From NCBI RefSeq assembly GCF_936933875.1, contig NZ_CAKZIK010000053.1, forward strand, positions 1 through 12,790: a stretch of 12,790 bases of DNA. Reading direction: 5' to 3'. This DNA comes from an uncultured Chryseobacterium sp. (lineage in GTDB: Bacteria; Bacteroidota; Bacteroidia; Flavobacteriales; Weeksellaceae). Made by a program: the position numbers and the translations under genes. Shown in pieces: positions 6,402 to 12,790 of the stretch (the stretch's first letter is position 1; the number at the start of each line of letters is the position of its first letter). The notes under the pieces were generated by a model. That model searched no databases. It saw only the letters and a program-made list of their open reading frames with translations, and was not told the DNA's origin.

Positions 6402-7277
6402 CTAATCCTCCAAATATCCAAATTTTCCGGTGTTGAAGTCCTCGAAAGCCTGAATAATTTCTTCGCGAGTGTTCATCACAAAAGGTCCATGTGGGAAAAT
6501 CGGTTCATTTAATGGTTCTCCGCTGATAATTAAAACGATGGAATCTTCGTTTGCTTCAATTGTGAACGTTTCACCTTCGTTTTCAAACAAAACAAAATTA
6601 TCGGTCGGAACTTTCTCTTCTCCGTTCACGAGAATGCTTCCTTCAATCACCAAAGCAGCCGTGTTGAAATTTGCAGGAAAACTGAATTCTGCTTTTCCTC
6701 CGGTTTTCAGTTTGGCGTTCATTAAATTTACCGGACTGAAAGTTGTGGCAGGTCCTTTTTCACCATTAAATTCACCGGAAATTACTTCTATTAAACCATT
6801 TTCACCTAAATCAACAACTTTCATATCTGCATTTTTAATCGCCTGATATTTTGGAGTACTCATCTTGTCTTTCGCCGGCAAATTCACCCACAGTTGCACC
6901 ATTTGGAAAATTCCGCCTTCTTTTGCCCATTCTGTTTCGTGAAATTCTTTGTGCAAAACTCCTGAAGCCGCAGTCATCCATTGTACATCGCCTTGTCCGA
7001 TAATTCCGCCACCACCGGCGGAATCATGATGCTCAACTTTTCCCTGATACGCAATGGTTACGGTTTCAAAACCACGGTGCGGATGAACACCAACTCCGCG
7101 TGGCGTCTCTGTTGCACCGAAATGAAATTTAGAATTATAATCAAGCATTATGAAAGGGTCCATTCTTTTCATATCCAATCTGTAACCGCTTGGAATAAAA
7201 TTGTGTACTCGGAAACCATCGCCCACAAAATGAGGCGTTTTCGGATGTAATACAAGTTCTACTTTTTTTGTTGCCAT
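6402..7277 (-). CDS. Pirin family protein (bicupin)
   Basis: This 291-residue cytoplasmic protein is a full-length pirin, a two-cupin metal-binding protein. Some bacterial pirins have quercetin 2,3-dioxygenase activity and others act as redox or stress modulators. The N-terminal cupin carries the metal ligands: H65 and H67 in GVGVHPHRGFETVT (61-74), and H109 and E111 in TAASGVLHKEFHETEW (102-117), in the same order as His56, His58, His101 and Glu103 of human pirin. QLWVNLPAKDKM (about 128-139) is a further family hallmark. The C-terminal cupin lacks comparable ligands, as is usual. The gene has its own promoter (TAATTTTG) with an upstream motif shared with the SDR-like gene at 7495-8148. Its roughly 75-nt leader contains a very stable GC hairpin and a three-codon ATG-AGA-TAA minigene just before the start. 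Enzyme activity and substrate are unknown. Confidence 0.95.
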   Translation of the reverse strand: MATKKVELVLHPKTPHFVGDGFRVHNFIPSGYRLDMKRMDPFIMLDYNSKFHFGATETPRGVGVHPHRGFETVTIAYQGKVEHHDSAGGGGIIGQGDVQWMTAASGVLHKEFHETEWAKEGGIFQMVQLWVNLPAKDKMSTPKYQAIKNADMKVVDLGENGLIEVISGEFNGEKGPATTFSPVNLMNAKLKTGGKAEFSFPANFNTAALVIEGSILVNGEEKVPTDNFVLFENEGETFTIEANEDSIVLIISGEPLNEPIFPHGPFVMNTREEIIQAFEDFNTGKFGYLED

Positions 7278-7309
7278 TTTTTATCTCATTGTTTTTATTA
7301 ATACTTTGT

Positions 7310-7340
7310 TTTTCGGCGGCGGCTTCGCCGCCGCCGAAAA
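7310..7340. other. GC-only palindrome (stem-loop) in the pirin leader
   Basis: CGGCGGCGG (7314-7322) pairs perfectly with CCGCCGCCG (7328-7336) around a CTTCG loop, extended by TTTT/AAAA for a 13-bp stem. On the minus strand no T run follows, so it is not a standard terminator. It lies between the predicted pirin transcription start and the ATG, about 33 nt before the start codon, in DNA that is otherwise strongly AT-rich. Confidence 0.85.
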
Positions 7341-7360
7341 TTCCTTTTCAATTTCTTCAA

Positions 7361-7404
7361 CAAAATTACATTCAAAGGAGAAAAAAAACGTTGATGTATG
7401 ATAA
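7361..7404 (-). promoter_or_regulatory. Pirin promoter with shared upstream operator
   Basis: The -7 box TAATTTTG is at 7361-7368. The 14-mer TTATCATACATCAA (minus strand) is at 7391-7404, separated from the box by 22 nt. The same 14-mer at the same distance precedes the SDR-like gene. The -33 region has no TTG, which suits activator-dependent promoters. The predicted start point is near 7354, giving a leader of about 75-80 nt. Confidence 0.7.
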
Positions 7405-7437
7405 GTTCGTATTGAATTAATTTTCAAATATTTAAAT

Positions 7438-7469
7438 AAAAAAATCGCTACTTTTTCAGTAACGATTTT
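7438..7469 (-). terminator. Rho-independent terminator after SDR-like gene
   Basis: In the minus-strand RNA, AAAATCGTTACT pairs with AGTAGCGATTTT in a 12-bp stem with one G-U wobble and a GAAAA loop. Seven T residues follow, counting the stem end. The hairpin begins 25 nt after the stop codon and separates this gene from the pirin promoter. Confidence 0.92.
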
Positions 7470-7494
7470 CAAGTATCAGCGTTGGTGCTGTTTC

Positions 7495-8148
7495 TTAATA
7501 TCCTGCAGTAAACTGTTGTTTCACAAATTGCTTGTTTTCAACTTCATCTACTACTGCAACAGCTAAATCTTCTACAGAAAGCAAACTTCTTCCCTCGTCA
7601 TTGAAGACAGGAGCATCTGTTCCGTAACGGTAATTTCCCGTTTTCGTTAAACCATTTCCATCGTACATTTCGATTGCCGGAGAGAAAAATTCCCAAGCCA
7701 GCGTTTCATTTTTACTCAAATTTTCCACGAAATAATTTCTTACCGAATTTGCAGCGGGATAAACGTCTTTTGAAAAATCAGGAGAATCTACTACATAATT
7801 TCCGTCAATTTTCAACGTTCCGGCTCCTCCAATCACGATTAATCTTTTCGTATTGGAATTTTCAACTGCTTTCTGAATGCTTTCCGCTCCCTTTCTATAA
7901 TCTTCCGCAATATTAGGATTGGTCCAACCCGGATTGAAGGCGCTGATGACGACATCTGCATCTGCAATTGCAGCCGTTAACTCTTCCTGTTTGTACACAT
8001 CCGCATTCTTTTTCTCAATATTGGTGCTTTGGTTTTCTATTTTACCAGTATTTCTTGCAATTGCAATTACTTGATAATCTCTTTCTGTAAGTTCATTCAG
8101 TATGGCATTTCCAACAAATCCTGTGGCACCGATTAATGCTACTTTCAT
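7495..8148 (-). CDS. NAD(P)-binding SDR-like oxidoreductase (YwnB/COG2910-like)
   Basis: This 217-residue cytoplasmic protein has a Rossmann fold of the atypical/extended SDR type. KVALIGATGFVGNAILNELT (2-21) carries the dinucleotide-binding GxxGxxG (G7, G10, G13), and IAIARN (32-37) is the second strand, with an arginine that favours NADPH. ADVVISAF (about 64-71) is the fourth strand, and RLIVIGGAGTL (about 102-112) is the YwnB-type strand where classical SDRs have their catalytic serine; no YxxxK motif is evident. SVEDLAVAVVDEVEN near the C-terminus is typical of NmrA/YwnB-type proteins. Such proteins are often linked to quinone or electrophile stress, but the substrate is unknown. The gene has its own -7 box and shares an upstream operator motif with the pirin gene, so the two are probably co-regulated. 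Confidence 0.92.
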   Translation of the reverse strand: MKVALIGATGFVGNAILNELTERDYQVIAIARNTGKIENQSTNIEKKNADVYKQEELTAAIADADVVISAFNPGWTNPNIAEDYRKGAESIQKAVENSNTKRLIVIGGAGTLKIDGNYVVDSPDFSKDVYPAANSVRNYFVENLSKNETLAWEFFSPAIEMYDGNGLTKTGNYRYGTDAPVFNDEGRSLLSVEDLAVAVVDEVENKQFVKQQFTAGY

Positions 8149-8168
8149 AATTCTAATTTTTGTTGATG

Positions 8169-8212
8169 CAAATTTATAAAGGAAAAAACTGCTGGGAATT
8201 GATGTATGATAA
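8169..8212 (-). promoter_or_regulatory. SDR-like gene promoter with shared upstream operator
   Basis: The -7 box TAAATTTG is at 8169-8176, 20 nt before the ATG. TTATCATACATCAA (minus strand) lies at 8199-8212, again 22 nt from the box. The whole element fits in the 69-nt gap after the MFS gene, and its outer end is 6 nt from the MFS stop. The motif contains ATCA-TAC-ATCA, a direct repeat with 7-nt period. Confidence 0.7.
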
Positions 8213-8217
8213 TAAAA

Positions 8218-9627
8218 TTAGTTTTCCTGCGATTTCATATTGTCGCCATCGCGGAAGTGCAGTCTTCTGAAAACAAATCCCGACAAAACCGTCAAAAATC
8301 CAATCACCAGAAAAGTGTAGCGAAAGGCATTGTGCATTTCACCTTTAATAAGATGCGTATCGCCTTCAAATAATTTCAAAACGATTAATCCGAACGCTGT
8401 ACCAAAACCAATTGCCAATTGTTGATTAACTGAAATCAAAGAATTTCCGCTGCTCGTCATTTCCTGTCTTAAATCGGCTATAGAAATCGTGTTCATTGAG
8501 GTAAACTGAATGGAGTTGAAAAATCCTAAAACCGCCAAAAGAGGGATGAATAGGTAAACCGATTGGTCAATTCTTGGAATCGCCATGCACATAATGATTA
8601 TCCCGATGATGAATGTGTTCACCATTAAAGTTCTGCGGTATCCGAATTTATTCAAGATTTTAATGACTGAAGATTTCCCGAACATTGCTGTTAAAGCCAT
8701 TGGGGCGACAATCCAGCCTGACATTACTGCACTTTTTTCAAACGCAATCTGTACCATCAAAGGAACCAAAAGTGGAACCGATGAAATCCCGAGTCTTGTC
8801 GCTAAATTCCCTAAAATTCCGACACGGAAAGTTCTGATTTGAAATAAATTCAAAGGGAAAATTGGATTGTTGTCTTTTTTGGCGTGAATGTAATAATAGT
8901 ACATCAGCAAAAATCCTACAACGAAAATCACCAAAACAGGCGTCATATTTTTTGCGTTTCCAAGGAATTCTAAAGCAATTGAAAGCGCTAATGATGCTGA
9001 AGCGAAAATGAGAAAACCCTTCAAATCGAAATCCAGAATTTTAGATTTATAATCGGGCATAAATTTTAAACCTAAGACAATTCCAATCAAACCAATCGGA
9101 ATATTGATAAGAAAAATCCAGTGCCACGACAAATAATCCACCATATAACCACCAACCAAAGGACCGAGGACAGGACCAATTAAGGCCGGAATAATAGCGA
9201 AATTCATTGCTTTCACGATTTCATTCTTATCAAACGTTTTAATTAAAGCCAACCTTCCAACCGGTGTCATCATCGAACCTCCCAAACCTTGAATAACCCG
9301 TGCAATAACGAGATGCGTTAAATTTTGGGAAAGTCCACACAGCAAAGAACCAGTGACGAAGAGCAGAATTGCAGCTACGAAAACTTTTTTCGTTCCAAAT
9401 TTGTCCGCCAAAAACCCGGAGACTGGCATAAACACTGCCAACGTCAACACATAACTGATAATCGCGTTCTGCATATCCAATGGCGATTCTCCCAATTCTT
9501 TTGCGATGGAAGGCAAAGAAGTGTTCAGAACTGTCGAATCCAACATCTGCATGAAAATTGCCGTTGCAAGGATGAACGGCAGTATTTTTTTCGTAGAACT
9601 GTCAAAAATGGTGTTGGAATCGGGCAT
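8218..9627 (-). CDS. DHA2-family multidrug MFS transporter (EmrB/QacA type)
   Basis: This 469-residue inner-membrane protein of the major facilitator superfamily, DHA2 branch (about 14 helices), would export drugs or other amphipathic compounds using the proton gradient. LDSTVLNTSLPSIA (29-42) is motif D1 in helix 1. GFLADKFGTKKVF (71-83) is motif A between helices 2 and 3, with the conserved aspartate and basic residues. RVIQGLGGSMMTP (110-122) is motif B, with its arginine. GPVLGPLVGGYMVDYLSWHWIF (151-172) contains the antiporter motif C and the WHWIFLINIP block typical of EmrB-type pumps. The gene follows the FAD oxidoreductase gene by 11 nt and is probably read from the same transcript. 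No periplasmic adaptor (EmrA/HlyD) or outer-membrane partner is encoded here, so it may work alone or with proteins encoded elsewhere. The substrate is unknown. Confidence 0.95.
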   Translation of the reverse strand: MPDSNTIFDSSTKKILPFILATAIFMQMLDSTVLNTSLPSIAKELGESPLDMQNAIISYVLTLAVFMPVSGFLADKFGTKKVFVAAILLFVTGSLLCGLSQNLTHLVIARVIQGLGGSMMTPVGRLALIKTFDKNEIVKAMNFAIIPALIGPVLGPLVGGYMVDYLSWHWIFLINIPIGLIGIVLGLKFMPDYKSKILDFDLKGFLIFASASLALSIALEFLGNAKNMTPVLVIFVVGFLLMYYYYIHAKKDNNPIFPLNLFQIRTFRVGILGNLATRLGISSVPLLVPLMVQIAFEKSAVMSGWIVAPMALTAMFGKSSVIKILNKFGYRRTLMVNTFIIGIIIMCMAIPRIDQSVYLFIPLLAVLGFFNSIQFTSMNTISIADLRQEMTSSGNSLISVNQQLAIGFGTAFGLIVLKLFEGDTHLIKGEMHNAFRYTFLVIGFLTVLSGFVFRRLHFRDGDNMKSQEN

Positions 9628-9638
9628 TTTTTAATGCA

Positions 9639-10676
9639 TCAAAAATCAAACCTTTTCAGATCGATTTCATTTGGTAATTCACCATTATTTTCAATATGAT
9701 CAAATAAAACCTTTGCAAAATAGCATCCGTTCAAGATTCCGCGTGCTCCTAAACCATTGAAAACATAGAGATTTTGATGTTGCGGATGATTTCCCACTAG
9801 TGGTCTTCTGTCTTTCACTGTTGGACGGAAACCGAAATTTTCTTCAACAACGTCGAAATCTTCTTTATAAATTTCAGAAAGTCCGTTGACCAACTGTTCA
9901 ATCGCAGAATCGTCGATTTTATGGTGAAGTTGCTCTCTGTCATAAGTTCCACCATAGAAATGTACATCTTCATTCAAAGGAAAAAGAAAGTGCTTTTTCT
10001 TTACCGTGTAGCTGTTTTTAGGTTTTTCCGAAAGTTTTACACGAATGTGATGCCCTTTGTTCGGCTTTACAGGGATGTCTTTGAAGTAAGGGTTTTCGGT
10101 AACGCCCATACCTTCAGCAAAAATGATATGTTTAAAATGAAAATCTTTGTAAGAATTGGTTTCGGTATTGAGTTTTTGATACTCAAATTTCTCTTTAACT
10201 AAATAATTATTCTCATCAAAATATTTAATTAAATCTGAAGAAAAACCAGAAACATCTAATCTTGCGGACTGTTCTACTCTTCCTGTTCCAAAAGGATTTT
10301 TTACGGAGTCAATTTCTTCAAATTCTTTTGAAAGAAATGGCTTCAACTCTTCATTTTCTGATTTTTTCAGCCAAAGTTCTTTTTCTTTTTCATCATGAAA
10401 AATACGCCGGATTTTTTCTTCAATTAAATAATTTTCACCTGTATAGTTTTCAATTTCTGAGAGTGTTTTCCTCAGGAAATCAATCTGTTCCTGCGCTTTC
10501 CAGAAGGTTGTGAATTTCTTTAAAACAACGGGATTTACAATGCCTGCGGAAACTTGCGACGCACTCTTTTTGCCTTCCGAAAAAAGGACAAAAGATTTCT
10601 GATTTAAAATGAGCTGATGTGCAAAAAACAAGGCTGCATATCCGTCACCGACTATAATGTAATCTACATTTTTCAT
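9639..10676 (-). CDS. FAD-dependent oxidoreductase (DAO family)
   Basis: This 345-residue protein is a flavoprotein of the D-amino acid oxidase/glycine oxidase fold. YIIVGDGYAALFFAHQLI (6-23) is the FAD-binding beta-alpha-beta unit. Its motif reads GxGxxA (G10, G12, A15) rather than the classical GxGxxG, a tolerated variation. SAGIVNPVVLKKF (about 43-55) matches the region after the first helix. GFRPTVKDRRPLVGNHPQHQ (about 286-305) and YVFNGLGARGILNGCYFAK (about 308-326) are the C-terminal DAO blocks that close over the isoalloxazine ring. The amine substrate cannot be deduced. The gene lies directly downstream of gldN, an arrangement I recall from other Chryseobacterium-like genomes. Its ATG is only 3 nt past the T run of the gldN terminator, so expression probably depends on readthrough or on a promoter inside gldN. 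The MFS gene follows 11 nt later. Confidence 0.92.
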   Translation of the reverse strand: MKNVDYIIVGDGYAALFFAHQLILNQKSFVLFSEGKKSASQVSAGIVNPVVLKKFTTFWKAQEQIDFLRKTLSEIENYTGENYLIEEKIRRIFHDEKEKELWLKKSENEELKPFLSKEFEEIDSVKNPFGTGRVEQSARLDVSGFSSDLIKYFDENNYLVKEKFEYQKLNTETNSYKDFHFKHIIFAEGMGVTENPYFKDIPVKPNKGHHIRVKLSEKPKNSYTVKKKHFLFPLNEDVHFYGGTYDREQLHHKIDDSAIEQLVNGLSEIYKEDFDVVEENFGFRPTVKDRRPLVGNHPQHQNLYVFNGLGARGILNGCYFAKVLFDHIENNGELPNEIDLKRFDF

Positions 10677-10679
10677 AAC

Positions 10680-10710
10680 AAAAAAACCTGAGTAAAAGTA
10701 CTCAGGTTTT
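10680..10710 (-). terminator. Strong terminator after gldN, abutting the next start codon
   Basis: AAAACCTGAGTA and TACTCAGGTTTT form a perfect 12-bp stem with a 4-nt loop. On the minus strand it is followed by seven T residues including the stem end. The hairpin begins 20 nt after the gldN stop. The stem is symmetric and also has a T-rich tail on the plus strand, but no plus-strand gene needs it. Confidence 0.93.
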
Positions 10711-10730
10711 CTTTATTTTCAAAGGGAATT

Positions 10731-11663
10731 TTAGTAATTCCACATATCGTTCTCCATCTGAAGAATCTGATTTTTGATTCTGTCGCTTTCTTCAAGCTGT
10801 TCATCTGCATCTTTCGGGATGTAATCCTTAATGACACCATTTCCTAAACCACTTTCAGATTTGTAGATGATAGAAGAAAATCTTCTAGCATTCAGCACAT
10901 CATCAAAACTAATATCAGATGAAAGGTTTTTGTTATTAAACACCAAAGAATTTGCAAGAAGAGGACGAACGTTTGGATAATAAACCCAGAAAAGATCAAT
11001 ATAATCATCTCCAGAATCTACCAGTTCACCATCACCTCCAATAACTCCCATCGTCTGTGGATCTTTACCCATAGCAGCGATTCCTAGCAGTCTGTATTTC
11101 ATTTGCGAGTCTCTTCTGTCGATGTACCACATTCCTTTCACTTTAAGAAGTTTTACATCTTCAGACTTGGTTTCGTAAACATCGGTTCCCGCTTTTTTAT
11201 CAGCTTCTGTTACCGTTGCTCCAGAATTAATTTTATCTATTAAATCGTCTGAAATAACCAATTTGCTGGTACGTTTCTTAATTTCGTCTGTCCCTAATCT
11301 CGTTGTGAAAAGTTCGTCATCATAGACTTCACTAATCTTTCCGGAATTAATTCCATCAATCAAAATTTGGAACAAAGACTTGTTTTGAGAAACTAAACCA
11401 TCAGAATTGTGATAGTAAGGCTGGTTAAGTTTGTCATTCATGTCAATGATTTCCCAAACAACCATACTTTTTAACACGTCTTTCTCATCAATATAGCCAT
11501 AAGACAGAGGTGTAATTTCATTAGAAATAATGCTGTCTCCTTTTTTGAATTTATTTTCTTCACGCAGCTGGCGAAATTCTTCAGGCGATTTGGCGTTCAA
11601 TATCGTCTGAGCCTGCGAAAATACTGTTGCTGCTATGAATAAACTACATAATAACTTTTTCAT
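10731..11663 (-). CDS. gldN: Gliding motility / type IX secretion protein GldN
   Basis: This 310-residue protein is GldN (PorN in Porphyromonas), a periplasmic component of the type IX secretion system. It associates with the GldK lipoprotein to form the outer-membrane-linked ring driven by the GldLM motor. MKKLLCSLFIAATVFSQAQ is the signal peptide. The block with SPEEFRQLREEN (about residues 25-36), YGYIDEKDVLKSMVVWEIID (about 56-75), DVLNARRFSSIIYKSE and the terminal IKNQILQMENDMWNY are typical of GldN. I chose the ATG at 11661-11663, because a longer frame from 11706-11708 would overlap the gldM stop and place 15 residues ahead of the signal peptide. The gene begins 31 nt after gldM and is closed by a strong terminator, so it is the last gene of the gldKLMN operon. 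Confidence 0.95.
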   Translation of the reverse strand: MKKLLCSLFIAATVFSQAQTILNAKSPEEFRQLREENKFKKGDSIISNEITPLSYGYIDEKDVLKSMVVWEIIDMNDKLNQPYYHNSDGLVSQNKSLFQILIDGINSGKISEVYDDELFTTRLGTDEIKKRTSKLVISDDLIDKINSGATVTEADKKAGTDVYETKSEDVKLLKVKGMWYIDRRDSQMKYRLLGIAAMGKDPQTMGVIGGDGELVDSGDDYIDLFWVYYPNVRPLLANSLVFNNKNLSSDISFDDVLNARRFSSIIYKSESGLGNGVIKDYIPKDADEQLEESDRIKNQILQMENDMWNY

Positions 11664-11694
11664 TGATAAATAGATGAATTGTTTTTTTAATACT

Positions 11695-12790
11695 CTAATT
11701 GGTGACATTAATCGTCACGTTACTTGGGGTTTTAGGAACACTGTTACCCATTCCTGTTGCAGTAACTTCAATATCCATGATCGTTACTTTATCTCCCTGT
11801 CTAAGGTTGGTGAACATGTTTGCCACTTCGCTTAATGAATTTCCACTCACAAATGCAGTTGGTTTACCTGGAACTTTTACTTTGAAACCAGTTACAGTGA
11901 AGCTTACGGGATAAACAAATCCTGGCATATCTACACTTACGACTTGATTTTTAATAGAGTTTGCAGGCATTGCAGTTGCACTTTTTCCTCTTACTGTTCC
12001 AACAACTGGTGGAAGTTTTTTCACCATATATTTGGTAGATTTTCCGTTTACTGTCAGCGTTACTTCATCTACAGGACCAGGAGTTACTGTCCATTTTCCT
12101 CCACCACCGGAAACTGATGCTCCAGAAGCGGAAATTTGAGTACCTGCTGTTGCTCCATCAATATTTACCGGGTTCGGGAAACCTTGGTAAAGTACAGTTC
12201 CTGAAGTAATCGTAGCACTGTAATCCTGTGTTTGATCCTGTTTGTGATCTTCAGTTTTATTAGAAGTCATTGGAGGAACAATCATTGGAGTTTCTGTTAA
12301 CATTGTTGCATTAGGATCGGAAATAACACTTTTCCCCTGCAAATAAATTGATAATGCATCCGACTGGATATTTCTTACCTCCGTCTCCAAAATTTCTAAA
12401 TTGGATAATGCAGCAACCATTGGCTGGTTGTAAAATTTATGCACTAGCCATGTTTTACCATTTTTCTTTTGCGCGTACTCGGTAATTAAGTTTTGTTTAG
12501 CTCTGTTTACAACAGTTGTAAACTTCTCATCACCTTCAAACTTCTGTACTATAAAATTGCGAAGTGCATTTATTTTATTGATTACAGATTTTGCTTCTGC
12601 AGAAGGTTTGCTTTCCTCACCTCCCTGGAAAAATACTGTTGTTGCAGGTTCAGTACTGTTAAGACTGTTATAATCAAAGTCTTTTTCATTATACTTAAAG
12701 CCTGTCATAGAAAGCATTTTCGTTTTTAATCCTTCAATTTCTTTAACTAAATCATCACCATGAGTTTTCAACTCTGTATAATTTTGAAAA
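11695..12790 (-). CDS. gldM: Gliding motility / type IX secretion motor protein GldM (partial, 5' end outside window)
   Basis: The frame is open to the right edge of the window and begins in mid-protein with FQNYTELKTHGDDLVKEIEG. About 364 residues are present of a family length near 515-525. GldM spans the inner membrane once and forms the rotary proton-driven T9SS motor with GldL, passing torque across the periplasm to the GldKN ring. The N-terminal membrane helix lies outside the window. The visible N-terminal third is helical (D1 domain). NPNATMLTETPMIVPPMTSN begins a linker, after which glycine-, valine- and threonine-rich segments (ASGASVSGGGGKWTVTPG and others) form the beta-rich Ig-like domains. 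The last residues are PSNVTINVTN. A TTG at 12769-12771 could be mistaken for a start but is an internal leucine codon. gldN follows 31 nt later. Confidence 0.95.
   Translation of the reverse strand, partial: FQNYTELKTHGDDLVKEIEGLKTKMLSMTGFKYNEKDFDYNSLNSTEPATTVFFQGGEESKPSAEAKSVINKINALRNFIVQKFEGDEKFTTVVNRAKQNLITEYAQKKNGKTWLVHKFYNQPMVAALSNLEILETEVRNIQSDALSIYLQGKSVISDPNATMLTETPMIVPPMTSNKTEDHKQDQTQDYSATITSGTVLYQGFPNPVNIDGATAGTQISASGASVSGGGGKWTVTPGPVDEVTLTVNGKSTKYMVKKLPPVVGTVRGKSATAMPANSIKNQVVSVDMPGFVYPVSFTVTGFKVKVPGKPTAFVSGNSLSEVANMFTNLRQGDKVTIMDIEVTATGMGNSVPKTPSNVTINVTN

Noticed and set aside
7281..7472. 63-residue frame between pirin and the SDR-like gene
   Set aside because: It runs through the terminator, operator, -7 box and GC palindrome, and has no protein-like conservation that I recognise.
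11664..11708. Longer GldN start at 11706-11708
   Set aside because: It overlaps the gldM stop and adds 15 residues ahead of a clear signal peptide. The start at 11661-11663 fits known GldN proteins.
12769..12771. TTG start giving a 358-residue protein
   Set aside because: The same frame continues upstream without a stop to the window edge (FQNYTE...), as expected for full-length GldM, so this is an internal codon of a partial gene.
1..12790. CRISPR arrays, tRNA or rRNA genes, transposases, phage genes
   Set aside because: I found no regularly spaced repeats, no tRNA-like cloverleaf and no recognisable transposase, integrase or phage proteins on either strand.

Overview
The window looks like chromosomal DNA from a member of the Bacteroidota, most likely class Flavobacteriia and close to Chryseobacterium/Kaistella. 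The reasons are a gldM-gldN gliding/type IX secretion locus, AT-rich DNA, promoters with the Bacteroidota -7 box TAnnTTTG, no obvious Shine-Dalgarno sequences, and small secreted proteins of unknown function. The genus is an inference from gene content and protein style. Every gene I support lies on the minus strand, so transcription runs from high to low coordinates. No stretch above 300 bases lacks a gene or gene remnant.

Read in the direction of transcription: (1) 12790-10731 holds the 3' part of gldM and all of gldN, closed by a strong terminator. (2) 10676-8218 holds an FAD-dependent oxidoreductase and a DHA2-type multidrug MFS transporter, 11 nt apart. (3) 8148-6402 holds an NAD(P)-binding SDR-like protein and a pirin, separated by a terminator. 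Both have the same 14-nt upstream motif exactly 22 nt from their -7 boxes, which suggests a small regulon. (4) 6401-5244 is a decaying accessory patch. It contains an inverted pair of an interspersed-type repeat, a YjdI-type 4Fe-4S pseudogene, an intact small GNAT acetyltransferase, and an S23/four-helix-bundle pseudogene enclosed by 43-nt imperfect inverted repeats. (5) 5243-3804 is a sodium:solute symporter with its own promoter and terminator. (6) 3738-3220 is a small secreted protein of unknown function. (7) 3132-92 is a split transketolase (N half, then C half) with a gene for a secreted protein of unknown function between the halves, ending in a terminator.

Functionally this is mostly ordinary core flavobacterial DNA: the T9SS motor, the pentose phosphate pathway, solute uptake and stress-related enzymes. 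The parts most worth a second look are the shared operator upstream of pirin and the SDR gene, the S23 cassette resembling a free-standing rRNA intervening sequence, the GC-only palindrome in the pirin leader, and the two genes broken by single stop codons on either side of an intact acetyltransferase. I did not find a clearly new multi-gene system.
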